Part shown: positions 1 through 6,822 of the stretch, piece after piece | Numbering within the stretch: position 1 is the first letter of the stretch | How the letters are laid out: the number at the start of each line of letters is the position of its first letter | From: an uncultured Pyrinomonas sp. | GTDB lineage: Bacteria > Acidobacteriota > Blastocatellia > Pyrinomonadales > Pyrinomonadaceae | Direction: 5' to 3' | NCBI GenBank assembly: GCA_937135995.1 | Contig: CAKZOF010000636.1 | Span: 1 to 7,785, forward strand | Length of the DNA stretch: 7,785 nt | The notes under the pieces: model-generated | The model's input: the letters and a program-made list of their open reading frames with translations, nothing else | What the model was told of the DNA's origin: nothing | Databases searched by the model: none | Translations under genes and position numbers: made by a program

Positions 1-94
1 GTGCCGAGAATCAGCACCTCGATGCATTGGCCGGATAAGAATTTTGCATAGGTGTCGTGCGTCAGCTTTGCAATGCGGCAGATACGCTCTGCCG

Positions 95-124
95 TTGACT
101 TCTCGCGGCGGTTCCGGTCATCAT
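95..124 (+). promoter_or_regulatory. Weak candidate promoter for the S9 peptidase gene
   Basis: TTGACT at 95-100 matches the sigma70 -35 consensus at five of six positions. It lies 18 bases before CATCAT (119-124), which matches the -10 at four of six. Transcription would begin near 131, leaving about 40 bases before ATG 173 or about 95 before ATG 227. The remainder of the 226-base leader shows no stronger candidate. In GC-rich DNA this match could be chance. Confidence 0.25.
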
Positions 125-226
125 GCGACGGCGCTTTCGCACGATCACCCGAATCAACGTTCCCGTCCCGACATGAGACCGCAGAACTCGTTTAGCTGCT
201 CTACTTCATCACGATTTCGGGCCGCA

Positions 227-2362
227 ATGCACAGGCTCTGCGCCCCCCTTTGCGTCGCCGCGGTGGCGGCGACCATCGCCGCGTTGCCGCCGATCGGTCC
301 TTTGGCCGCGCAACCGCCGTTCACGCTCGAACAGATTCGCAGCTACCCGTACCCGAATGAACTGACGGCGGCAGCCACCGGCGCGCGCATCGCGTGGGCG
401 TTCAACGAACAGGGCAGACGCAACGTCTGGGTAGCGGCGGCACCCGACTGGCGCGCGCGCCGGTTGACCGACTACGAGGCGGACGACGGCCAAGAGATCT
501 CGAGTCTGGCGATGTCGCCCGATGGACGGTGGATCGTCTACGTGCGCGGCGGCGATCACGGTTCCAACTGGGACGACTCGCTGCCGGTGAATCCCACTTC
601 GCAACCGACGCCGCCGCGCGTCGCCATCTGGAGCGTGCCATGGACAGGCGGCGAGCCGAAGTTGTTGGCCGAAGGAGATGAGCCGGTGATCTCACCGCGC
701 GGCGATGTGGTCGCGTTCGTGCGCGACCGCTCCATCTGGAGCGTCCCAATCGATGGGTCGGCCCCGGCTAAAAAACTCTTCACGGCGCGCGGCGACAACG
801 GTTCGCCCGTCTGGTCGCCCGATGCAAGTCGCCTCGCTTTCGTCTCCGACCGCGGCACGCACTCCTTGATCGGCATCTACACCGATGAACGGACGCCCAT
901 TCTCTGGCTCGCGCCTTCGACGTCGCGCGACACGCACCCGCGCTGGTCGCCTGACGGACGACGGCTCGTCTTTGTCCGTCGGCCCGGCGCGGGCGGTCCA
1001 CCTGAACCCGTTCTCGAACAGCGTCCCACGCCGTGGGCGATCTGGATGGCCGATGCGAGCACGGGGCAAGCGCGTCCGCTCTGGACCAGCCCGAACAGCT
1101 TGCGCGGCTCTTTCCCGACGACGCACGGCGGCCCCAATTTACACTGGGCCGCCAACGGACGCATCGTCTTTCTTTCGTACATGGATGGGTGGCCGCATCT
1201 GTACTCGATTGCGGAAGACGGCGGCGAACCGCTGCTCCTGACGCCGGGCAATTACATGGCCGAACACATTTCGCTCACGCCCGACCGGCGCTTCCTCGTC
1301 TTTGCCGCCAACGCTGGCGCGGACGCCGACGACATCGACCGCCGCCATATCGTCCGCGTCGCCGTCGATCGCGCGGCGCCCGAAGTGCTCACGCCCGGAC
1401 GCGGACTCGAGTGGTCGCCCGTCGTGACCGGCGACATGCAGACCGTCGCCTTTGTGAGCGCGACGGCGCAGCGCCCGCCGCTTCCGGCTGTGATGCCGTT
1501 CGGCGGTGGACCAGCGCGCCTTGTCGCAGCGGACCGGCTTCCGGCCGACTTTCCCACCGAACAACTCGTCGTGCCAAGGAAGGTCATCTATCGCGCGCCC
1601 GACGGACTCCCAATCCACGCCCAACTCTTCATGAAGCAAGGCTCAAATGGACGCCGCCCGGCCATCGTCTACGTGCACGGCGGACCGCCGCGCCAGATGC
1701 TCTTGGGCTGGCACTACTCGGACTACTACGCCAACGCCTATGCGCTCAATCAATATCTGGCCAGTCGCGGCTACATTGTCCTGTCGATCAACTACCGGCT
1801 AGGGATCGGCTACGGCTACGAGTTCCACAACCCGCCGCGAGCCGGCCCGCGCGGCGCGTCCGAGTATCAGGACGTGCGGGCGGCAGGCGAGTTCTTGCGT
1901 TCGCTGCCCGAGGTCGATCCGCAGCGGATCGGCATCTACGGCGGCAGCTACGGCGGCTACTTAACGGCGCTGGCGCTGGCGCGCGACTCGGCGCTGTTTG
2001 CCGCCGGCGTCGACATCCACGGCGTGCACGACTGGACCACCGAGCGAGCGCGCCCGTTGCTCGAACCGCGCGTCGAGCGCGCGCCCGATGCCGACGAAGC
2101 GATCAAAGCGGCGTGGGACTCCTCGCCCGTCTCGGCGATCAAGACGTGGCGCTCGCCCGTGCTCTTGATTCACGGCGACGACGACCGCAACGTCCGTTTC
2201 AGCCAGACGGTGGATCTAGCGCGCCGGTTGCACCGCGCCGGCGTCCCGTTCGAGGAACTGGTGATCCCGGACGACACGCACCACTTCATGCGCCACGCGA
2301 ACTGGCTCAAAGTCGACCGCGCCACAGTGGAGTTCTTCGATCGTCACCTGCTGGCGCGATGA
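227..2362 (+). CDS. Exported S9-family prolyl-oligopeptidase-like serine peptidase
   Basis: Predicted serine peptidase of the prolyl oligopeptidase clan (S9; DPP-IV or acylaminoacyl-peptidase-like) that probably trims short peptides outside the cytoplasm. With the ATG at 227 it has 711 residues. Residues 1-28 look like a signal peptide: a hydrophobic Ala-rich stretch ending PLAA, then QPPF. Residues about 45-430 carry repeated SPDGR/WSPD blade motifs of a TolB/WD40-type beta-propeller (for example MSPDGRWIVYV, WSPDGRRLVFV). Residues about 450-711 are an alpha/beta-hydrolase domain with HGGP at 484-487 (oxyanion region), the nucleophile elbow GGSYGG with Ser574, Asp653 in HGDDDRNV and His685 in PDDTHHF, so the triad is complete. 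The start is uncertain. ATG 173 would add 18 residues and a longer basic n-region, and the frame stays open to TTG 44 and beyond. No good ribosome binding site marks any of them. The family is certain, the substrate is not. It appears to be a single-gene unit with a convergent neighbour downstream. Confidence 0.93.
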   Translation: MHRLCAPLCVAAVAATIAALPPIGPLAAQPPFTLEQIRSYPYPNELTAAATGARIAWAFNEQGRRNVWVAAAPDWRARRLTDYEADDGQEISSLAMSPDGRWIVYVRGGDHGSNWDDSLPVNPTSQPTPPRVAIWSVPWTGGEPKLLAEGDEPVISPRGDVVAFVRDRSIWSVPIDGSAPAKKLFTARGDNGSPVWSPDASRLAFVSDRGTHSLIGIYTDERTPILWLAPSTSRDTHPRWSPDGRRLVFVRRPGAGGPPEPVLEQRPTPWAIWMADASTGQARPLWTSPNSLRGSFPTTHGGPNLHWAANGRIVFLSYMDGWPHLYSIAEDGGEPLLLTPGNYMAEHISLTPDRRFLVFAANAGADADDIDRRHIVRVAVDRAAPEVLTPGRGLEWSPVVTGDMQTVAFVSATAQRPPLPAVMPFGGGPARLVAADRLPADFPTEQLVVPRKVIYRAPDGLPIHAQLFMKQGSNGRRPAIVYVHGGPPRQMLLGWHYSDYYANAYALNQYLASRGYIVLSINYRLGIGYGYEFHNPPRAGPRGASEYQDVRAAGEFLRSLPEVDPQRIGIYGGSYGGYLTALALARDSALFAAGVDIHGVHDWTTERARPLLEPRVERAPDADEAIKAAWDSSPVSAIKTWRSPVLLIHGDDDRNVRFSQTVDLARRLHRAGVPFEELVIPDDTHHFMRHANWLKVDRATVEFFDRHLLAR

Positions 2363-2401
2363 CGATCCAAGCGCCGCCCAAGGCGTTCATGAGCAGCGGA
2401 T

Positions 2402-2424
2402 CGAGAATTGGCCACCCATTCTCG
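2402..2424. terminator. Hairpin between convergent genes, possible terminator
   Basis: CGAGAAT (2402-2408) and ATTCTCG (2418-2424) form a perfect 7-base stem around a 9-base loop. It lies in the 133-base gap between the stop codons of the S9 peptidase and the IclR-family gene. An alternative pairing, GGATCGA (2398-2404) with TCGATCC (2431-2437), overlaps it. Neither stem is followed by a run of T on either strand, so it is not a textbook intrinsic terminator. It is the only structure in the gap that might stop transcription from either side. Confidence 0.3.
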
Positions 2425-2495
2425 CCATCATCGATCCCGCGTTCGGCGGCGCGTCGGGCCACGTGTCGGATCGGCTCACCGCTGGACCTCGTTGC

Positions 2496-3281
2496 TCAAA
2501 ACGGGCTGGCCGCTCTGCGCGGCGGGCGGTAGCCGAGCTGCTGCGACAGCTTGCGCGCGGCCTCTTTGACCAACGCCGCCGTCCGCGGCAAACGTCGCAG
2601 ATCGTTCTGCGTCGTCGTCCCGGTCACGCCGATGCTGGCGACCACGCGACCTGTGGCGTCGAAGACCGGCGCCGCAACGCACCGCACGCCGAGGCTGTTC
2701 TCCTCGTCATCGATGGCGAAGCCATGCTCGCGCACGCGCGCCAACTCCTGCATGAACTCGGCGCAACTGGCGATCGTCTTGGGCGTCTGTTTCTTCAACC
2801 CACGCTCGCGAAGCAGAGCCTTGACCGTCGCCTCGTCAAGATAAGCGACCAGAGCTTTGCCGACGCTGGTCGAGTGAACCGGTAGTCGCCGCCCGACCCA
2901 CGTGTTCATGCGCACAAAACCGGGCGCCTCGACCTTCTCGATGTACACGGCCTCGCCCTGATCGAGCACGGCTAGGTGGGCCGTCAGCCCGCTCTGATCG
3001 ACGAGTTCACGCAGCGTCGGGCGAGCAAGTTCGCGAATGTCGAGATCGGCCAGCAGATGGCGGGTGATGTTGAGGAGCTTGAGGCTTAACTGATACCGAC
3101 GCGTGCTCGCCTGTCGCTTGAGATAGCCGCGCTGCTCGAGCGTGTGCAGGATGTAACTGGCGGAGCTTTTGGGAATGCCGAGACGCCGACTCACCTCGGA
3201 AGTCGTCAGGCCACGTTCGCGCTCGGCAATCGCTTCCAAGATGTCCAGCGCTCGCATGATGGCGGTGGAAACGGCGCTCAT
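2496..3281 (-). CDS. IclR-family transcriptional regulator
   Basis: A 261-residue DNA-binding regulator of typical length for the IclR family. Residues about 5-60 form the winged helix-turn-helix, including LTTSEVSRRLGIPKSSASYI (25-44) and the wing ending GYLKR (52-56). Residues about 70-250 are the effector-binding domain, with the family signatures VHSTSVGKALVAYL and GVRCVAAPVFD followed by VVASIGVTG. On its own strand the ATG at 3281 is preceded by GGAG seven bases upstream (plus-strand CTCC at 3289-3292) and by a near-consensus promoter. It is divergent from isocitrate lyase, and IclR itself represses the glyoxylate-shunt operon in enterobacteria, so control of aceA is the natural inference. 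The effector cannot be read from sequence: glyoxylate, pyruvate or an aromatic or sugar-acid metabolite are all possible in this family. No truncation or odd composition is seen. Confidence 0.95.
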   Translation of the reverse strand: MSAVSTAIMRALDILEAIAERERGLTTSEVSRRLGIPKSSASYILHTLEQRGYLKRQASTRRYQLSLKLLNITRHLLADLDIRELARPTLRELVDQSGLTAHLAVLDQGEAVYIEKVEAPGFVRMNTWVGRRLPVHSTSVGKALVAYLDEATVKALLRERGLKKQTPKTIASCAEFMQELARVREHGFAIDDEENSLGVRCVAAPVFDATGRVVASIGVTGTTTQNDLRRLPRTAALVKEAARKLSQQLGYRPPRRAASPF

Positions 3282-3298
3282 CCTCGTTCTCCGCCGAG

Positions 3299-3327
3299 AT
3301 TATCAGCGTCGCGACGCGCGCTGTCAA
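3299..3327 (-). promoter_or_regulatory. Near-consensus sigma70-type promoter for the IclR-family gene
   Basis: Read on the minus strand, a perfect TTGACA -35 (plus-strand 3322-3327) is followed by a 17-base spacer and GATAAT (plus-strand 3299-3304), five of six to the -10 consensus. The expected start point is near 3291-3293, giving a leader of only about 10-12 bases that just includes the GGAG ribosome binding site. The spacer contains the perfect 12-base palindrome GCGTCGCGACGC (3306-3317). A protein bound there would block polymerase, which is consistent with autoregulation, though this is inference. Confidence 0.7.
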
Positions 3328-3539
3328 AAGGCGACCGACGGTGACTGCTCCCCACGGCTTGCAGCCGGAGGCGCGCACGGGCCGAGGCCCCAGCGTGGCA
3401 GCCCCCATCCCAAACCGTTTCGCGCCGCGTTCCGTGCACCAACTCTTTTCATCAAGCCCACTGTATCCCCGTGCCTCGAGGCCGGGGGCGTGCACCGCGC
3501 GTCACGATAAAACCCATTTTGTCCATCATAACGAATTTT

Positions 3540-3557
3540 TGTTCAATATATTGAACA
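3540..3557. promoter_or_regulatory. Perfect 18-base palindrome, candidate IclR-family operator
   Basis: TGTTCA-ATATAT-TGAACA is an uninterrupted perfect palindrome in an AT-rich island of the divergent control region, 139 bases before the aceA start. IclR-family proteins bind short inverted repeats as dimers or tetramers. The same half-site, in the opposite relative orientation, recurs at 3631-3644. Assignment to the adjacent regulator rests on position and symmetry only. Confidence 0.6.
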
Positions 3558-3573
3558 GAGCGGCGCGTCGCTG

Positions 3574-3648
3574 TTGATCTTAGCCGAACGATTCGCGTAC
3601 CATCGCCTCGCTTTTTGCGGTTCACTATTTTGAACAAGTGTTCATAGT
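3574..3648 (+). promoter_or_regulatory. Candidate aceA promoters (two alternatives)
   Basis: Two weak sigma70-like arrangements are visible. The first is TTGATC (3574-3579), an 18-base spacer and TACCAT (3598-3603), which lies between the two inverted repeats. The second is TTCACT (3621-3626), a 16-base spacer and CATAGT (3643-3648), which is embedded in the 34-base dyad. Each matches eight of twelve consensus bases. They would give leaders of roughly 85 and 40 bases. The sequence does not decide between them. Confidence 0.3.
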
Positions 3649-3654
3649 TGTGAA
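3621..3654. promoter_or_regulatory. 34-base imperfect dyad upstream of aceA, candidate operator
   Basis: The core TGAACA-AG-TGTTCA (3631-3644) is symmetric about the same centre as the outer arms TTCAC (3621-3625) and GTGAA (3650-3654). Overall 13 of 17 base pairs of the dyad match. It ends 41 bases before the aceA start codon. It overlaps one candidate aceA promoter and lies just downstream of the other, so a bound repressor would block aceA transcription in either case. The inner half-sites match those of the palindrome at 3540-3557. Confidence 0.6.
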
Positions 3655-3695
3655 AACCGCCGAAGCGAAGCAGAACATCGAGGAGGAATCATCCG

Positions 3696-4976
3696 ATGCA
3701 GAGTGGTTTCATCTCCGCCGAAGAGATCGAACGCGAGTGGCAGCAGGAAGCGCGCTGGCAAGGCGTCGTCCGCCCGTACAGCGCGCACGAGGTCGCGCGT
3801 TTGCGCGGCTCGCTCCGCATCGCCTACACCTTGGCCGAGCGCGGTGCGCGTCGGTTGTGGGAGATGCTGCACAGCGAGCCATACGTCGCCGCCCTCGGCG
3901 CGCTAACCGGCAATCAAGCCGTGCAGCAGGTTCAAGCCGGGCTCAAAGCGATCTACGTCAGCGGCTGGCAAGTGGCGGCTGACGCCAACGATGCTTGGCA
4001 GACCTATCCCGATCAGAGCCTCTATCCGGTCAGCAGCGTTCCGCATCTGGTCGGGCGCATCAACCGCGCGCTGCAGCGCATGGACCAGATCGAGTGGTAC
4101 GAGGGCAAGCGCGACCGCGATTGGTTTGTGCCGATCGTCGCCGATGCTGAAGCTGGTTTCGGTGGCAACCTCAACGCCTTCGAGTTGATGAAGGCGATGA
4201 TCGAGGCTGGGGCGGCTGCCGTTCATTTCGAAGATCAGTTATCGTCGGCTAAAAAGTGCGGCCATCTCGGTGGCAAGGTGTTGGTGCCGACCGGCGAGTT
4301 CATTCAAAAGCTCGTGGCCGCGCGATTAGCCGCCGACGTTCTCGGCGTGCCGACCGTGTTGATTGCGCGCACCGACGCCAACTCGGCGACCCTGTTGACG
4401 AGCGACATCGACGAGCGCGATCGCCCCTTTTTGACCGGCGAGCGCACGGCGGAAGGGTTCTTCCGTGTCCGTCACGGACTGGAGCAGGCCATTGCGCGTG
4501 CCATCGCCTACGCGCCGTACGCGGACATGCTCTGGTGCGAGACCTCTTCGCCGGATCTTGCCGAAGCGGCCGCTTTCGCTGAAGCCGTGCACGCTCGCTA
4601 TCCGGGCAAACTTCTCGCCTACAACTGTTCGCCGTCGTTCAACTGGAAGCGGAAGTTGAACGAACAGCAGATCGCCGATTTTCAGCGCGAACTGGGCCGC
4701 CTCGGCTACAAGTTCCAGTTCATCACGCTCGCTGGCTTTCACGCCCTCAACCTGAGCATGTTCGAACTAGCGCGCGAGTACGCCGCCAGCGGCATGACGG
4801 CTTACGCTCGCCTGCAAGAGCGCGAGTTCGCGCGCGAGCCAGACGGCTACCGCGCCATCAAGCATCAATCTTTCGTCGGCACGGGTTATTTCGACGCTGT
4901 CGCGCAAGTGGTGACGGGCCACAAGGCGTCGACGGTGGCGCTGGCCGGTTCCACCGAGACCGAACAGTTCGTTTGA
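3696..4976 (+). CDS. aceA: Isocitrate lyase
   Basis: Cleaves isocitrate to glyoxylate and succinate in the cytoplasm, the first step of the glyoxylate shunt that lets cells grow on acetate, fatty acids or other two-carbon sources. At 426 residues it is close to the E. coli enzyme (434). Visible signatures are SGWQ at 89-92 (substrate pocket), [10 protein letters not shown] with the metal-site Asp150, the catalytic loop [14 protein letters not shown] with Cys188, and NCSPSFNW from Asn310 (substrate carboxylate binding). All hallmark residues are present, so it should be active and is not a methylisocitrate lyase, which is shorter and has KRCGH. The start is fixed by AGGAGG at 3681-3686, nine bases before the ATG. 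It is divergent from an IclR-family regulator and followed 178 bases later by a histidine kinase on the same strand. No malate synthase is in the window. Confidence 0.98.
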   Translation: MQSGFISAEEIEREWQQEARWQGVVRPYSAHEVARLRGSLRIAYTLAERGARRLWEMLHSEPYVAALGALTGNQAVQQVQAGLKAIYVSGWQVAADANDAWQTYPDQSLYPVSSVPHLVGRINRALQRMDQIEWYEGKRDRDWFVPIVADAEAGFGGNLNAFELMKAMIEAGAAAVHFEDQLSSAKKCGHLGGKVLVPTGEFIQKLVAARLAADVLGVPTVLIARTDANSATLLTSDIDERDRPFLTGERTAEGFFRVRHGLEQAIARAIAYAPYADMLWCETSSPDLAEAAAFAEAVHARYPGKLLAYNCSPSFNWKRKLNEQQIADFQRELGRLGYKFQFITLAGFHALNLSMFELAREYAASGMTAYARLQEREFAREPDGYRAIKHQSFVGTGYFDAVAQVVTGHKASTVALAGSTETEQFV

Positions 4977-4998
4977 CCAGGCGGCCAGTGAATAGAAC

Positions 4999-5013
4999 TT
5001 GCATAATATGCAA
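4999..5013. repeat. 15-base perfect inverted repeat after aceA
   Basis: TTGCATA-A-TATGCAA is a perfect inverted repeat with a single central base, 22 bases after the aceA stop and 141 bases before the kinase ATG. There is no T-run, so it is not an intrinsic terminator. It stands out as AT-rich in GC-rich surroundings and could be a binding site affecting the downstream kinase. It contains CATAAT (5002-5007), a -10-like hexamer with no suitable -35. Confidence 0.4.
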
Positions 5014-5057
5014 ACCTCGTCTGTGCGGCAGCAGCACAGCGGCGCGTCCAGCACGCG

Positions 5058-5087
5058 TTGCCCGCAGCCTCGGCGCGGCGTTATGCT
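5058..5087 (+). promoter_or_regulatory. Candidate promoter for the histidine kinase gene
   Basis: TTGCCC (5058-5063), an 18-base spacer and TATGCT (5082-5087) match eight of twelve sigma70 consensus bases and would start transcription near 5094, about 60 bases before the kinase ATG. The 178-base gap after aceA makes a separate promoter reasonable, but read-through from aceA is also possible because no clear terminator is seen. Confidence 0.35.
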
Positions 5088-5154
5088 TCTTTCAGCGGCC
5101 CTCTTCCGGTCGGAGCGGGTCGCCAACAGGGACCGAACGAGGAGGCTTTGTTCG

Positions 5155-6768
5155 ATGACGATCCGCACGCCGCGGCGGCGCGCGCTCGACCGCGACGCCG
5201 ATCTCGTCGCGTTGAGCGGTGTGGCGGAAGCGATCAACGAATCGCCCGACATCGCAACGCTTCTGTCACGGACGCTCGAGATCGTTCTTCGCGTGACGGC
5301 GCTCGATGCTGGCTGCGCTCATCGCCTGGACGAAGAAGAGGAGGCGCTCTACCTCAGCGCGCAATTGAACTTGAGCGAGCGCGCCCGCGAACTCGTTCAG
5401 CGGTTCGAACTGGGCGAAGGCGTCATCGGACGCGCTGCCGTGCTCGGCGAGACGATCGCGGTGACCGACGTGGCCAGCGACCGGCGCGTGGCGCGGCGCG
5501 AACTGGTCAACGAACGGGTTGGCGCGCTCGTCGCCACGCCGCTCGTCGGGCGGGGTGGTGTGCGCGGCGTGCTGACGCTCTTCTGTCATGCTGCGCGGCG
5601 CTTTGCCGAGAACGAACTGCGCCTACTGACCACCGTCGGGCGACAGGTCGGCTTGGCGCTCGAACACGCGCAGCTTTTCGAAGAGATACGCTCGGCGCAA
5701 CGCGAGTGGGAGCGAACGTTCGATGCGCTCACCGATGGCGTGTCGATTCACGCGCCGTCGGGGCGCATCCGGCGCGCCAATCGCTCGTTGGCGGCGCTGT
5801 TCGGCACCGTGCCAGAGGCGTTGATCGGCCGCAGGTGTTGCGAGATCTATCACGATTCGCCGAAACCGCGCGAGGATTGCACCATCATGCGGACCGTGAC
5901 CGAGCGGTGTGCTCAGGTAGTCGAACTCGGCGACCGACTTCGCGGGCGCGTGTTGCGCCTGACGACCGATCCGATCATCGCGCCCGACGGACGCATCACG
6001 GGCGTCGTCTGCGTGACGCGCGACGTGACGGACGAAAAACTGCTCGAGCGCCGCTTGATCCAACAAGAACGCACTTCGGCCATCGGCGAGATCGCCGCCG
6101 GCATCGCCCACGAAGTCGGCACGCCGCTCAACATCATCTCGGCCAACATCGAGTACCTGCTGCGCGACGAAGCGCTCGCTGAAAGGGCCGACGAACTTCG
6201 CGCCATCAGCGAACAGACGCAGAACATCGCCGCGCTGGTCCAGCGGTTGCTGGATTTCGCGCGCGACCCATCGCCGCAACTGGTCGCCGTCGATCTGAAC
6301 GCGCTGATCGAACGCACCATGGCGCTTCTGGCCCCGCAGTTTCATCGCTCGCGGATCGAGGCGCGATTGGAACTGGCGCCGTACATCTCGGTCATCGACG
6401 GCGACCCGGCGCAGCTTCAGCAAGTGCTCTTCAACATCCTCAACAACGCGCGTCAAGCGATGGAAGCGTTGCCGCCGGGGCGCACGCGCCAGCTCACCGT
6501 GGCGACCGACAGCGTGCTCGTCGCCGCCGCGCCGCTCGGCGTGCCGCATGTCGTCGTCAAGATCAGCGACACCGGTCCGGGCATTCCGGCAACGGCGCTG
6601 CCGCACGTCTTCAAACCCTTCTTCACGGCCAACAAAGATGGCGGCACCGGGTTGGGCTTGGCGATCAGCCACCGTATCGTCCAGCGCCATGCTGGTTCGT
6701 TGACCATCGAAAAATCCGACCACCGTGGAACCACGGTCTGCATTCGCCTGCCCATCGCACACAGTTGA
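5155..6768 (+). CDS. Soluble GAF-PAS sensor histidine kinase (NtrB/AtoS-like output module)
   Basis: A 537-residue cytoplasmic sensor kinase with no transmembrane segment. Domains in order: GAF (about 18-175, with LGEGVIGRAAVLGETIAVTDV at 86-106), PAS (about 184-310, with GRIRRANRSLAALFG), the dimerisation/phosphoacceptor domain with H-box GIAHEVGTPLN (phospho-accepting His319), and HATPase_c with N-box FNILNNARQAM (426-436), G1 box DTGPGIP (472-478), an FKPFF F-box and G2 box GGTGLGLAIS (from 496). All kinase motifs are intact. The PAS domain contains CCEIYH at 228-233 and Cys242. The ATG is chosen because AGGAGG (5140-5145) sits nine bases upstream. The frame is open back to TTG 4999, but those 52 residues do not look like a domain. 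It is probably the partner of the NtrC-type regulator encoded downstream. The signal is unknown; GAF and PAS suggest a small cytoplasmic ligand or redox state. Confidence 0.95.
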   Translation: MTIRTPRRRALDRDADLVALSGVAEAINESPDIATLLSRTLEIVLRVTALDAGCAHRLDEEEEALYLSAQLNLSERARELVQRFELGEGVIGRAAVLGETIAVTDVASDRRVARRELVNERVGALVATPLVGRGGVRGVLTLFCHAARRFAENELRLLTTVGRQVGLALEHAQLFEEIRSAQREWERTFDALTDGVSIHAPSGRIRRANRSLAALFGTVPEALIGRRCCEIYHDSPKPREDCTIMRTVTERCAQVVELGDRLRGRVLRLTTDPIIAPDGRITGVVCVTRDVTDEKLLERRLIQQERTSAIGEIAAGIAHEVGTPLNIISANIEYLLRDEALAERADELRAISEQTQNIAALVQRLLDFARDPSPQLVAVDLNALIERTMALLAPQFHRSRIEARLELAPYISVIDGDPAQLQQVLFNILNNARQAMEALPPGRTRQLTVATDSVLVAAAPLGVPHVVVKISDTGPGIPATALPHVFKPFFTANKDGGTGLGLAISHRIVQRHAGSLTIEKSDHRGTTVCIRLPIAHS

Positions 6769-6776
6769 CCGCCCGC

Positions 6777-6806
6777 CGCAAAGTGGCGACGGTTTAGTTC
6801 TTTGCG
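6777..6806 (+). terminator. Hairpin just after the kinase gene, weak terminator candidate
   Basis: CGCAAAG (6777-6783) pairs perfectly with CTTTGCG (6800-6806) across a 16-base loop, beginning eight bases after the kinase stop. No T-run follows the stem and the loop is long, so efficiency as a terminator is doubtful. It could attenuate transcription between the kinase and the response regulator. Confidence 0.25.
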
Positions 6807-6822
6807 TGGGAGGGAGGTTGGC

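Larger units (their letters stand above)
3282..3695. promoter_or_regulatory. Divergent control region between the IclR-family gene and aceA
   Basis: This 414-base gap has no plausible gene of its own. The regulator-proximal end (3282-3330) holds the regulator's promoter and ribosome binding site. The middle (about 3335-3505) is GC-rich and shows only short chance palindromes such as GCCTCGAGGC at 3473-3482. From about 3506 to 3660 base composition shifts to AT-rich islands containing two inverted repeats that share the half-site TGTTCA. The aceA-proximal end carries a strong ribosome binding site. The layout suggests the operators lie mainly on the aceA side, about 200-360 bases from the regulator start. 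Confidence 0.75.

Noticed and set aside
1033..2532. A 499-codon open frame overlapping the S9 peptidase on the same strand
   Set aside because: It is Arg- and Ala-rich out-of-frame translation of a gene with strong G/C third positions. It has no domain motif and largely overlaps the peptidase frame, whose catalytic residues are all present.
3331..3505. Possible structured RNA or small gene in the GC-rich part of the divergent region
   Set aside because: Only short chance palindromes are visible. There is no cloverleaf, no long stem with a T-run, and no frame with both a ribosome site and a protein-like product.
4973..5007. TTGACC (4973-4978) and CATAAT (5002-5007) as a kinase promoter
   Set aside because: The 23-base spacer is too long, and the first hexamer overlaps the aceA stop codon.
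4999..5154. TTG start extending the kinase by 52 residues
   Set aside because: The extension is low-complexity with no domain character, while ATG 5155 has AGGAGG nine bases upstream.
5623..6762. A 379-codon minus-strand frame opposite the histidine kinase
   Set aside because: Its composition is that of an antisense shadow (many Arg, Asp, Gln and no family motif), and the plus-strand frame contains the whole kinase motif set.
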